Assembly: GCF_000983115.1 (NCBI RefSeq)
Contig: NZ_CGIH01000025.1
Coordinates: 1 to 54,984 of the forward strand
DNA length: 54,984 nucleotides
Origin: Syntrophomonas zehnderi OL-4
Lineage (GTDB): Bacteria; Bacillota; Syntrophomonadia; Syntrophomonadales; Syntrophomonadaceae
Reading direction: 5' to 3'
The notes below the pieces were generated by a model. The model was not told where the DNA came from and made no database searches. It was given only the letters and a program-made list of their open reading frames with translations. The position numbers and the translations under genes were made by a program. Shown here piece by piece: positions 17,779 to 24,599 of the stretch; position 1 is the stretch's first letter, and each line of letters opens with the position of its first letter.

Positions 17779-18498
17779 TTATAAAACCGCGCAAGCTTTA
17801 TTCAGATTAAGCATATCCACCAAACCTGCTTCAGTTTTGCGGATAAAGGCCGGATCACGTCTTTGCTCGGGGGCAGTTACGATATCCTGCACGATCCGGC
17901 AAGGCCGCCCTGCCATCACCACTATTCGGTCGCTTATCTTTATCACCTCCTTTATATCATGGGTGACCATGACCGTAGTACAGGCATGCCATTGCCCCAA
18001 TGAAAACAACAGATCCAGCATATCTGTTTTCAAGTTTTCGTCCAATCCTGTAAAAGGCTCGTCCAACAACAACAGATCAGGTTGAATTGCAAAAGCACGC
18101 CCCAATGAAACCCGTTGCTTCATTCCTCCGCTTAATTGTCCGGGGTAGTACCCGCCAAATCCAGATAAACCCAGCAGCGGCAGCAGATTTGATACACATT
18201 GGTTGCGTTGTCTGGAATTTAAACCCAGATTAAAAAGGCCCACCTTAAGATTCTGCTCCACGGTCAGCCACGGAAGCAGGCGCGGCTCTTGAAAGACGTA
18301 TGCCAATCTTTTGTAATCAGCTTTGATACTGCCTGCTTGAGGTTTATTAATACCGGCCAGGATATTTAAAACACTGGTTTTACCAACTCCGGACGGCCCA
18401 AAAAGACAAATGAACTGTCGTTCTTCGCAGCAAAGGTTAAATTGATCCAGCACGGTTAAATCTCCGTATCTTAATACAACGTTCTCCATGTGAAACAA
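17779..18498 (-). CDS. ABC transporter ATPase, NitT/TauT (TauB/SsuB) family
   Basis: 239 residues. Walker A is GPSGVGKT (34-41), followed by the Q-loop in YVFQEPRLLPW, the signature LSGGMKQRVSLGRA and Walker B LLLLDEPFTGLD. The switch His lies in MVTHDIKE. RLLPWLTVEQN after the Q-loop is typical of TauB/SsuB/NrtD. It energises uptake with the next two downstream genes. A TTG start with GGGAGGG 9 nt upstream is listed; the ATG three codons later is an alternative. A 210-nt structured leader precedes it. Confidence 0.92.
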   Translation of the reverse strand: MFHMENVVLRYGDLTVLDQFNLCCEERQFICLFGPSGVGKTSVLNILAGINKPQAGSIKADYKRLAYVFQEPRLLPWLTVEQNLKVGLFNLGLNSRQRNQCVSNLLPLLGLSGFGGYYPGQLSGGMKQRVSLGRAFAIQPDLLLLDEPFTGLDENLKTDMLDLLFSLGQWHACTTVMVTHDIKEVIKISDRIVVMAGRPCRIVQDIVTAPEQRRDPAFIRKTEAGLVDMLNLNKACAVL

Positions 18499-18708
18499 GT
18501 TAAAATTCCCTCCCCTGACGGCAAAACAGAACCATTTATGATAATCGCCGCGTGTTACTGATTAAGGTACTTCGTATCCACACGGAAACTAAAGCCCTCC
18601 GCAGCGATAATTTGTATGCAAGGATTCTTTCGGCGCTTTAAGCAAAAGCCTTGCCCCCGACCGGTTTTTTTATGTGGCTAGGCTAATTTGAAGTGTATTA
18701 TGAAAATA
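18499..18708 (-). promoter_or_regulatory. Structured leader upstream of the NitT/TauT-type importer
   Basis: Read on the minus strand, this gap holds nested complementary segments. GCAAGG and CCTTGC enclose a GC-rich arm, and ATCGC and GCGAT enclose a region with its own CGTGT/ACACG pair. It ends in GGGGAGGGAA just before the start codon. The density of pairing suggests a regulatory RNA or a terminator/attenuator after the upstream trio. I could not match it to a known riboswitch: no TPP, cobalamin or guanidine-I signature was seen, and a Moco-type element was not resolved. Confidence 0.4.
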
Positions 18709-19647
18709 TTAATTAGGGTCTAACTTATCTGTCTGTTTAGTCTGTACCAGGGCTTTTAATGCCATCCGGAAATCATCCCATCCGTTCCAAAGTAAACGAT
18801 AATTGTTTTCGCTAAGCAGCTGAGGTACAGGTACCTCGGACGCTACTGGCACAAACGTCTGCATGGCCAGATATTCCTGCACTCGCCGGGACATTAAATA
18901 ATCCCCTATTTCCAGCAAGCAATCATCTGCTTTTTTGCTCCAAATCATCATCATAGGCATGCAGATCATGCCATCCTGAGGCCAAAGCATGCGGATATTT
19001 TTACCGCGCGTAAGGCGGGCGAAAGATATATTGGTAATTCCTAGCGGATATTGGCCCGCGTCTACTGCATTAATAACGTTCAGCGGTACTCCCAAATAAA
19101 CCGAATTATTAAGAAACGTATCAAATTTATCCGGATAGTTGGCTCGCAAATAAGCGCGGATAACTTGAGGTGCCATATGATTGGGATCCGGCATACAGAT
19201 TCCCCCCTGCCAGCGGGGATTCAGCAAATCTGTCCAACTCGCGGGAAGCTCGGACTCCGAAATTAGATCGGGATTATAAAGTACTGCGAACGGGACAATC
19301 GCAAAGGGATGAAAATAACCCTCCGGATCCTCAAACCCTAATTCGGACAATTCAGGTCGGATGGGAAAACGACCCGGCAGAGGGCGAAAATAGTCTTTTA
19401 AATAATTGTCGGGCAACCTTAAAAAGGAATCTATATGACCGATGACCATATCCGGCAGGCTGGCTTCCTCTGCTTCCAGGGCTAATGAGTTATCCCCTTT
19501 TGCGGGTTTTACTGTCTGGCAGCGAAACTCATTATCAACCGTGATATTAATTCCATGTGTTTCTTCAATCCGGGGTACGAATTCTTTGAGCATTTCCGCC
19601 AAAGCACGACTGATATTTAAAGGGAGGTGTACCGATACTCTTGCCAT
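18709..19647 (-). CDS. Cytosolic periplasmic-binding-protein-fold protein (no signal peptide)
   Basis: 312 residues, type 2 binding-protein fold similar in wording to iron/polyamine/thiamine-class solute-binding proteins: HPFAIVPFAVLYNPDL, PASWTDLLNPRWQGGI, MPDPNHMAPQVIRAYL, then YPLGITNISFARL. The N-terminus MARVSVHLPLNISRALAEM goes straight into the first beta strand; no signal sequence or lipobox is present. An in-frame TGA at 19669-19671 excludes a longer start. SD AAAGGAG is 11 nt upstream. It overlaps the ABC ATPase gene by 31 nt. It may therefore be an intracellular ligand sensor or chaperone working with that ATPase and the GTPase. Ligand unknown. Confidence 0.8.
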   Translation of the reverse strand: MARVSVHLPLNISRALAEMLKEFVPRIEETHGINITVDNEFRCQTVKPAKGDNSLALEAEEASLPDMVIGHIDSFLRLPDNYLKDYFRPLPGRFPIRPELSELGFEDPEGYFHPFAIVPFAVLYNPDLISESELPASWTDLLNPRWQGGICMPDPNHMAPQVIRAYLRANYPDKFDTFLNNSVYLGVPLNVINAVDAGQYPLGITNISFARLTRGKNIRMLWPQDGMICMPMMMIWSKKADDCLLEIGDYLMSRRVQEYLAMQTFVPVASEVPVPQLLSENNYRLLWNGWDDFRMALKALVQTKQTDKLDPN

Positions 19648-20447
19648 AAAATCCGCCGCTCCTTTTCCTCAACATCTGCTTTTATGCCATCCTCTGCGCC
19701 TAGATTTTCACCTTGGCGAAGGCGTTCTCGCAGGCTGGCTACCTGCTCTTCCAGTCCAATCAGATCTTTAAGCACTCTTTTCTCCAGCTCGGTTGTCTGG
19801 CAGATTTTATCCATTCCTCCGTTTTTCATGACCACCCTTTGTTTAGACATTAACATCAAAGTGGGATCATGTGAGACCACCAGCACAATCTTACCCTGCC
19901 CGGTCAGAATTTTCAGGGCTTGAAGACGGTCAATCCCGGCATTTTCAATTTCATCGATTAACACTACCGGGGCATTGCTGATAATTGCAACGTCTGCTAC
20001 CATCAATGCCCTTGACTGTCCACCGCTTAACTGTGCCAGATTGGTCGTTAAGGTCACCGGTTCACCGGATAACAGGTTGGTTACATACAGCAATTCCGGT
20101 AAGATTTGTTCTGGATTGGAGATTCCTCGAACCCGGGCATGCATGAGCAGAAAATCCTTGATGGACAAATCGATAACAAAATTCATGTTTTGGGAAACCT
20201 GGGCAACCAAACGGCTTAAAGATTTTTTTCCCGGCTTGTCCACCGGCTGGCCGTTTATAAGGATCTTTCGGCCGGTCAAAGTTTCTTCCTCGGCATATTG
20301 TTCAATATCCGATATTAATTGAGTTTTACCTGAACCGGTGGGGCCAACTACAGCTAGAACCTCACCGGAGCAAACCTTTAGCTCGGATATCTTTTCCTGG
20401 TTACCGTTCTTGTCAAAACCACCCAGAATAGTAATATGTTTAATCAC
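19617..20447 (-). CDS. Stand-alone ABC ATPase with C-terminal coiled coil
   Basis: 276 residues. Walker A is GPTGSGKT (35-42). The Q-loop region is near 83-86 (VAQVSQNM). The signature is LSGGQ (140-144), Walker B VVLIDE (161-166) with E166 as catalytic base, and the switch is H193 (VVSHDP). After the NBD, residues ~217-270 are charged and helical, a likely coiled coil (ELEKRVLKDLIGLEEQ). No permease is encoded with it. The GTG start overlaps the GTPase stop by 8 nt, with GGGAGAG upstream. It could work as a soluble mechanochemical ATPase or on a distant permease. The lack of a permease in this operon is what the sequence shows; the role is inferred. Confidence 0.82.
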   Translation of the reverse strand: MIKHITILGGFDKNGNQEKISELKVCSGEVLAVVGPTGSGKTQLISDIEQYAEEETLTGRKILINGQPVDKPGKKSLSRLVAQVSQNMNFVIDLSIKDFLLMHARVRGISNPEQILPELLYVTNLLSGEPVTLTTNLAQLSGGQSRALMVADVAIISNAPVVLIDEIENAGIDRLQALKILTGQGKIVLVVSHDPTLMLMSKQRVVMKNGGMDKICQTTELEKRVLKDLIGLEEQVASLRERLRQGENLGAEDGIKADVEEKERRILWQEYRYTSL

Positions 20448-21156
20448 TTTTTACTCTCCCAAAATCTACTTTTTTAATAAAGCCCATTTGATAGCTTTGA
20501 CCGATGATAGTTTCCCCGGCACAATAGGAACATATGGCGGCTGGCATTGGACTTCTTAATACTTTGCCGGTAATGCCTGCTAACGGCTCGCTGGCAAGGA
20601 TCTCATTCTTTAACGCCAAGGCACCTTGTCCGGTCAGTCCATTAAAATCCAGGATGCTGGCTTCAGGGTTAACCATTTCCACTTTATAGCGAAATACTTC
20701 CCTTTCGGCCTGAGAGACGATATCACCTTTGGTTATTACTACAATATCTGACGAACTTAACATGGGACCTATTTTCTGCGGGGTATCAACCCCAATTAAA
20801 TTATCAATAACACAGATCGAAAGGCAATCAAAAACAGCCGGGGCGCAACGATGGCAGAGCCCGGCCGTTTCCAGTATTAACACATCAGCCTTTTGCTCCC
20901 TGGCCCAGGCTTCAATCTCTTCCAGATTAGAAACATAAAAGTGGTCTGGGCAAATATAATCGCTCAGACCAACCGCTACCGGAATGCCTAAGCTAAGGTA
21001 ACGCTCATCATCTGAAGTTTGCAAACAGTCGATTTTACATACGGCTACTTGCAGATTATTTTTTAATAAATGACGAATGGTATGTACCATAACTGAAGTC
21101 TTGCCCGATGATGGCGTACCAGCGACGACCACAAAACGCATTTTAGTGACACACAC
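20440..21156 (-). CDS. G3E-type (HypB/UreG/CobW-like) GTPase with two CxxC motifs
   Basis: 238 residues from GTG 21156; an ATG five codons in gives the more family-like start MRFVVVAG. Walker A is GTPSSGKTS (13-21). The Walker B-like strand VLILETAGLCHRC carries C101 and C104. TKGD (142-145) is in the base-recognition position, and FNGLTGQGA resembles the C-terminal HypB/UreG SA-TGEG element. A second pair, C209 and C212 (ICSYCAG), lies near the C-terminus. The family loads Ni, Co or Zn into target proteins using GTP, and the Cys pairs suggest metal binding. It is first gene of the trio. Metal and client protein are unknown. Confidence 0.82.
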   Translation of the reverse strand: MCVTKMRFVVVAGTPSSGKTSVMVHTIRHLLKNNLQVAVCKIDCLQTSDDERYLSLGIPVAVGLSDYICPDHFYVSNLEEIEAWAREQKADVLILETAGLCHRCAPAVFDCLSICVIDNLIGVDTPQKIGPMLSSSDIVVITKGDIVSQAEREVFRYKVEMVNPEASILDFNGLTGQGALALKNEILASEPLAGITGKVLRSPMPAAICSYCAGETIIGQSYQMGFIKKVDFGRVKSD

Positions 21157-21234
21157 TTTCCTTTTACATCATTGATTTTTTGATTTATTCTTACAATGTT
21201 TTTTAAAATGTTAGCACATTACTTTATCTTATGT

Positions 21235-21263
21235 TATATATAGGAGTATTGCGAAATTCGCAA
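21235..21263 (-). promoter_or_regulatory. Putative promoter and operator of the GTPase-ABC-SBP operon
   Basis: A perfect palindrome TTGCGAAATTCGCAA (21249-21263) overlaps a -35-like TTGCGA on the minus strand (21258-21263). A 17-nt spacer then leads to TATATA (21235-21240). The geometry suits repression or activation by a dimeric regulator, for example of the CRP/FNR class. About 80 nt separates it from the start codon. Confidence 0.5.
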
Positions 21264-21344
21264 ATTTAGAATTAACATAACCCAACAAATCCATTGATGG
21301 ATCATGTCTTTATGGTCAGCTCTAGCCTCTAAACGATGGCTCAG

Positions 21345-22232
21345 CTAATGCGGCAGGTCAGTTTCCTCAATGGTCATTAGATCCCGGCGGCTTAAGTATT
21401 CCCTGTCTACAATGCGCAAGGCCTGCAGGCGGATCGATTTTTCCACCAGATTGCGCACATATCGGGCATTGCCGCTGTGGGGGTGTTGTTGTTTTACAAA
21501 ATTATCCAGAATACATTTTAGTCTCCAGCGGCATTTATTGCTCAATTCGTAATCCCGCTCAGTATACATTTGTACAGCTATACTAAACAGTTCATCGCAA
21601 CTATAATCAGGAAAATTAATCTGAATTGGAAAACGGGAACGCAAGCCCGGATTGGATTGCATAAAAAAGTCCATTTCCAGGCAATATCCGGCCAAAATTA
21701 CGATAAGGTTATCCCGCTCATCTTCCATAGCTTTAACCAGGGTAGCAATAGATTCTTTCCCAAAATCCTTTTCCCCGCCTTGCGCCAAGGTATAGGCTTC
21801 ATCAATAAATAAAATCCCTCCCTGGGCCTTTTTAAGTATATCTTTGGTTTTTTGCGCCGTATGTCCTATATATTCACCTACCAGATCGGCTCTTTCAGCT
21901 TCCAGCAGATGTCCCTTGCTTAATATCCCAGTTTCTTTGAAAATTTTCCCCAGTATGCGGGCTACACTGGTTTTACCGGTTCCGGGATTGCCCCGAAAAA
22001 CCATGTGCAAAGCTGCGGGAGAGGCTTTGAGCATTTGCTGCTGCCGTTTGCCTTGTATTAATGAAAAGGCTGTTATTTCAGCTATGGTTCTTTTTACCTG
22101 TTTAAGCCCGATTAGATTTTCCAGTTCTATAAAGGCATCGGAACTGCAAAAGGTGAAATCATTAAGGTTGTTATTTGCTGGACTTAACTGGTTATAATGA
22201 CCGGGACTGGCATACTTCAGGGAAATTGCCAT
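21345..22232 (-). CDS. spoVK: SpoVK/CbbX-like AAA+ ATPase
   Basis: About 295 residues. One AAA+ module: the GLKQVKRTIAEI helix, Walker A GNPGTGKT, Walker B ILFIDEAYTL, the sensor region VILAGYCLEMDFFMQSNPGL and the arginine finger LRSRFP. Stage V sporulation protein K in bacilli has this architecture and is located between hfq/miaA and ynbB, as here. ATG 22232 is chosen over TTG 22274 because GGTGAT precedes it and the TTG has no SD. A CbbX-type remodelling ATPase is the alternative. It lies directly upstream of the GTPase trio but behind a separate promoter region. Confidence 0.82.
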   Translation of the reverse strand: MAISLKYASPGHYNQLSPANNNLNDFTFCSSDAFIELENLIGLKQVKRTIAEITAFSLIQGKRQQQMLKASPAALHMVFRGNPGTGKTSVARILGKIFKETGILSKGHLLEAERADLVGEYIGHTAQKTKDILKKAQGGILFIDEAYTLAQGGEKDFGKESIATLVKAMEDERDNLIVILAGYCLEMDFFMQSNPGLRSRFPIQINFPDYSCDELFSIAVQMYTERDYELSNKCRWRLKCILDNFVKQQHPHSGNARYVRNLVEKSIRLQALRIVDREYLSRRDLMTIEETDLPH

Positions 22233-22399
22233 TAAATCACCACTCTCACGGAAATCTAAATTAGTATATGCCAAACAAACAAAAGTGGTGACATTTTGGC
22301 AATCTACGGAATAGTCAATAAAAATGCAGGTATCCCGATAAAGTCAGACGGTATACCTGCATTAATAGTTATATAATTGCTGCACTTAATGTATGAACA

Positions 22400-22651
22400 C
22401 TACTCTTCATCCAGTTTTGGGTCAAGATTAATGACATTAATCGGTTTAACCGGGCTAACCGTAGAAATAGCATGTTTGTATACTAATTGCTGGCGGTTAT
22501 CCAGTTCAACGATTACAGTAAAATTATCAAATCCTCTGACCAGGCCTTTTATTTGAAAGCCGTTAACCAGGAAGACGGTTACCAGGGTTTTATCTTTACG
22601 AACCTGGTTTAAGAATGCATCCTGTAGATTAAGCTGGTTTTTATTTGTCAA
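22400..22651 (-). CDS. hfq: RNA chaperone Hfq
   Basis: 83 residues. Sm1 motif ([20 protein letters not shown] in part; [15 protein letters not shown]) and Sm2 motif ([12 protein letters not shown]), including the YKHAIS that forms the uridine pocket of the hexamer. It mediates sRNA-mRNA pairing and RNA stability. The start is TTG with GGAGG about 9 nt upstream. It follows miaA by about 50 nt, the usual pairing. Confidence 0.96.
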   Translation of the reverse strand: MTNKNQLNLQDAFLNQVRKDKTLVTVFLVNGFQIKGLVRGFDNFTVIVELDNRQQLVYKHAISTVSPVKPINVINLDPKLDEE

Positions 22652-22703
22652 GTTGTGTTACCTCCAATCAAAAATAGTGCTTCTATCCATATCTACTAAT
22701 ATT

Positions 22704-23639
22704 CTATATCGTCTGCTTTTGTCCTCCCCAAATAGAAACAACTTTATTTACCAAGCTTTCAAATTTTTCTTCAGCATTAACCCAAATGATACGTTTGTCC
22801 TTATTAAACCATGTATACTGTCTTTTTGCAAAATGACGTGTTTCCCGTTTCATTTCCTTTAGCATTCCATCTTCTGTCAACAGGCCTTCCAAATAATAGT
22901 TCACCTGTTTGTAACCTAAAGAATTCATGCTGTTCAGGGATAGATCATAACCCTTCTCCCTAAGCCCGATCACTTCATCAATCAGTCCGCCGGATATCAT
23001 TTGCTCAACGCGCCGGTTGATGCGTTCATAGAGACTGGCGCGCTCCAAGTATAGACCTACTACACTCAATTCATAGGCCGCCTGATTTTTAACCTGCAGA
23101 TCAGAAAATGGCTCCCCCGTCAATTCCCACACTTCCAAGGCTCGTATAAGGCGTTTTTTATCATTTTGACCTACCTTGAGGGCATAATCTCTATCAATTG
23201 CCTTTACCTGCTCATAAATAAAGTACAGACCTTTTTCCTGGCAAATGCTTTCCCATTTTTGGCGCACTTGATACTGCGACTCCATTGGAAAAAACGTATA
23301 GTCATCAACTACGGCCTGATAATAAAGTCCGGTTCCACCCACCAGCAGGGGATTTTTTCCCAGCTGGTTAAGTCTGGTTATCTCTTGTTTAGCTAGTTTT
23401 TGATAATCTGCCACCGTAAAAGGCTGGTCAGGATCCAGCAAGTCAATCAGATGATGCTTGACTCGGGCTCTTTCCTCGGGAGTAGCTTTGGCAGTACCAA
23501 TATCCATCCCCTTATAGACCTGCATGGAATCACAGGAAATAATCTCGGCATTAAGCTTTTGAGCCACCGCAATCGATAAGGCAGTTTTACCTACTGCGGT
23601 CGGGCCTACTATAGCCATTAATCGCAAAACAATCAACAC
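22704..23639 (-). CDS. miaA: tRNA dimethylallyltransferase
   Basis: About 304-311 residues. P-loop GPTAVGKTALS, then DSMQVYKGMDIGTAK, HHLIDLLDP, GGTGLYYQA and the C-terminal RHFAKRQYTWF. It transfers dimethylallyl from DMAPP to N6 of A37 in tRNAs reading UNN codons; MiaB, encoded 10 kb away on the same strand, then methylthiolates the product. The listed start is GTG; TTG or ATG codons 4-7 codons later are possible and the SD (AGGTG) does not decide. It lies between the methyltransferase and hfq genes. Confidence 0.95.
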   Translation of the reverse strand: MLIVLRLMAIVGPTAVGKTALSIAVAQKLNAEIISCDSMQVYKGMDIGTAKATPEERARVKHHLIDLLDPDQPFTVADYQKLAKQEITRLNQLGKNPLLVGGTGLYYQAVVDDYTFFPMESQYQVRQKWESICQEKGLYFIYEQVKAIDRDYALKVGQNDKKRLIRALEVWELTGEPFSDLQVKNQAAYELSVVGLYLERASLYERINRRVEQMISGGLIDEVIGLREKGYDLSLNSMNSLGYKQVNYYLEGLLTEDGMLKEMKRETRHFAKRQYTWFNKDKRIIWVNAEEKFESLVNKVVSIWGGQKQTI

Positions 23640-23670
23640 CTAATCATTTGTTTATAATCTAAGCTTTTGC

Positions 23671-24453
23671 TTATTGGAGATTTATAACCCCGTAAGCAAG
23701 GCGATTGTGTCTGCCGCCAACGATTTTCGTAAAACCTAACCTCTCCAACTCCTGTCCGGTTGACAGATCTTTCATTACTACTCTTTTTCTGGCTACCCGA
23801 CATGCCTCTTTAATGGTATCAACCTCCAAAGGAGAGTGATCAGCCAGTTTTCGCAAAGGGGAAATAGCCTGGCTGCTTAATATGGGTTTCTGAAACATCG
23901 GATCAAAATATACCAGATCATAGGCACCGTCTGCCAAGTTTGACAAATAAAGCTTGTGATCCTGATTTTCCACCTTAATCCGTTTAATTGCCTCATCTAA
24001 CCAGGGCATACGACTCTGATAGAGTTTCATTCCCCAGGAGATAACCCAGGCTACTGCCATCTGACGCTCCAGCCCGGTTATGCAACCGGTTTGAGAAAAA
24101 TAGGAGGCCACGATGGAATCAGCCCCCAGTCCCAGTGTACAATCCAAAAAACTGTCCCCTTTTTCCAGCTGACAGGCTTGTATCAACAGATCAGATCTGT
24201 TCTCATTGCGATAAAAAGCTATACGGTTCTTTGCCATGCTGGGATGGAAAAAAAACTTCTTATCCTCCACATAAAGCACCGGTCCTTGTTTTTCCCATAC
24301 AATCACTCCATCGGCCTGATTTTCCGCGGTCAGTGCCTCTAGGCTTTTGCGGCCGCGGGGGACAAATTCAAAACCGCTGTCCTTTAGGAAGGCAGCCAGC
24401 AAGGGCGGGCAGTTTTTTTCTGTTTGGGTTGTAGTTACAATAAAATTCATGGT
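23671..24453 (-). CDS. RsmJ-like SAM-dependent methyltransferase
   Basis: About 260 residues from ATG 24453 (AGGAACC just upstream); a longer in-frame form has no support. SAM-binding motif I is LDCTLGLGADS. The catalytic motif, YFDPMFQKP, is a DPPY-like N-methyltransferase signature as in RsmJ. The N-terminal ~80 residues (FVPRGRKSLEAL) form an extra domain common in clostridial members. RsmJ methylates G1516 of 16S rRNA, but clostridial homologues are often unassigned. It sits between mutL and miaA, a frequent location. Confidence 0.8.
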   Translation of the reverse strand, partial: TMNFIVTTTQTEKNCPPLLAAFLKDSGFEFVPRGRKSLEALTAENQADGVIVWEKQGPVLYVEDKKFFFHPSMAKNRIAFYRNENRSDLLIQACQLEKGDSFLDCTLGLGADSIVASYFSQTGCITGLERQMAVAWVISWGMKLYQSRMPWLDEAIKRIKVENQDHKLYLSNLADGAYDLVYFDPMFQKPILSSQAISPLRKLADHSPLEVDTIKEACRVARKRVVMKDLSTGQELERLGFTKIVGGRHNRLAYGVINLQ

Positions 24454-24599
24454 TCCTGCCTTTTGTTGAAGTATACGCGTATAACGCGGCAACCTTAACC
24501 ACACCCGACACTCAGCAGGTGCAAGTTGCCACTAACCCGGCTCAAGGTCGGGCTAAGTATCGCGGAGCGCTGGAGATAGACAATTAGTCTAAGACGTAT

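Noticed and set aside
18499-18708. Known riboswitch (TPP, cobalamin, guanidine-I, Moco) before the importer
   Set aside because: None of the core sequences I can recall for the first three is present, and I could not align a Moco-type element with confidence; kept only as an unclassified structured leader.
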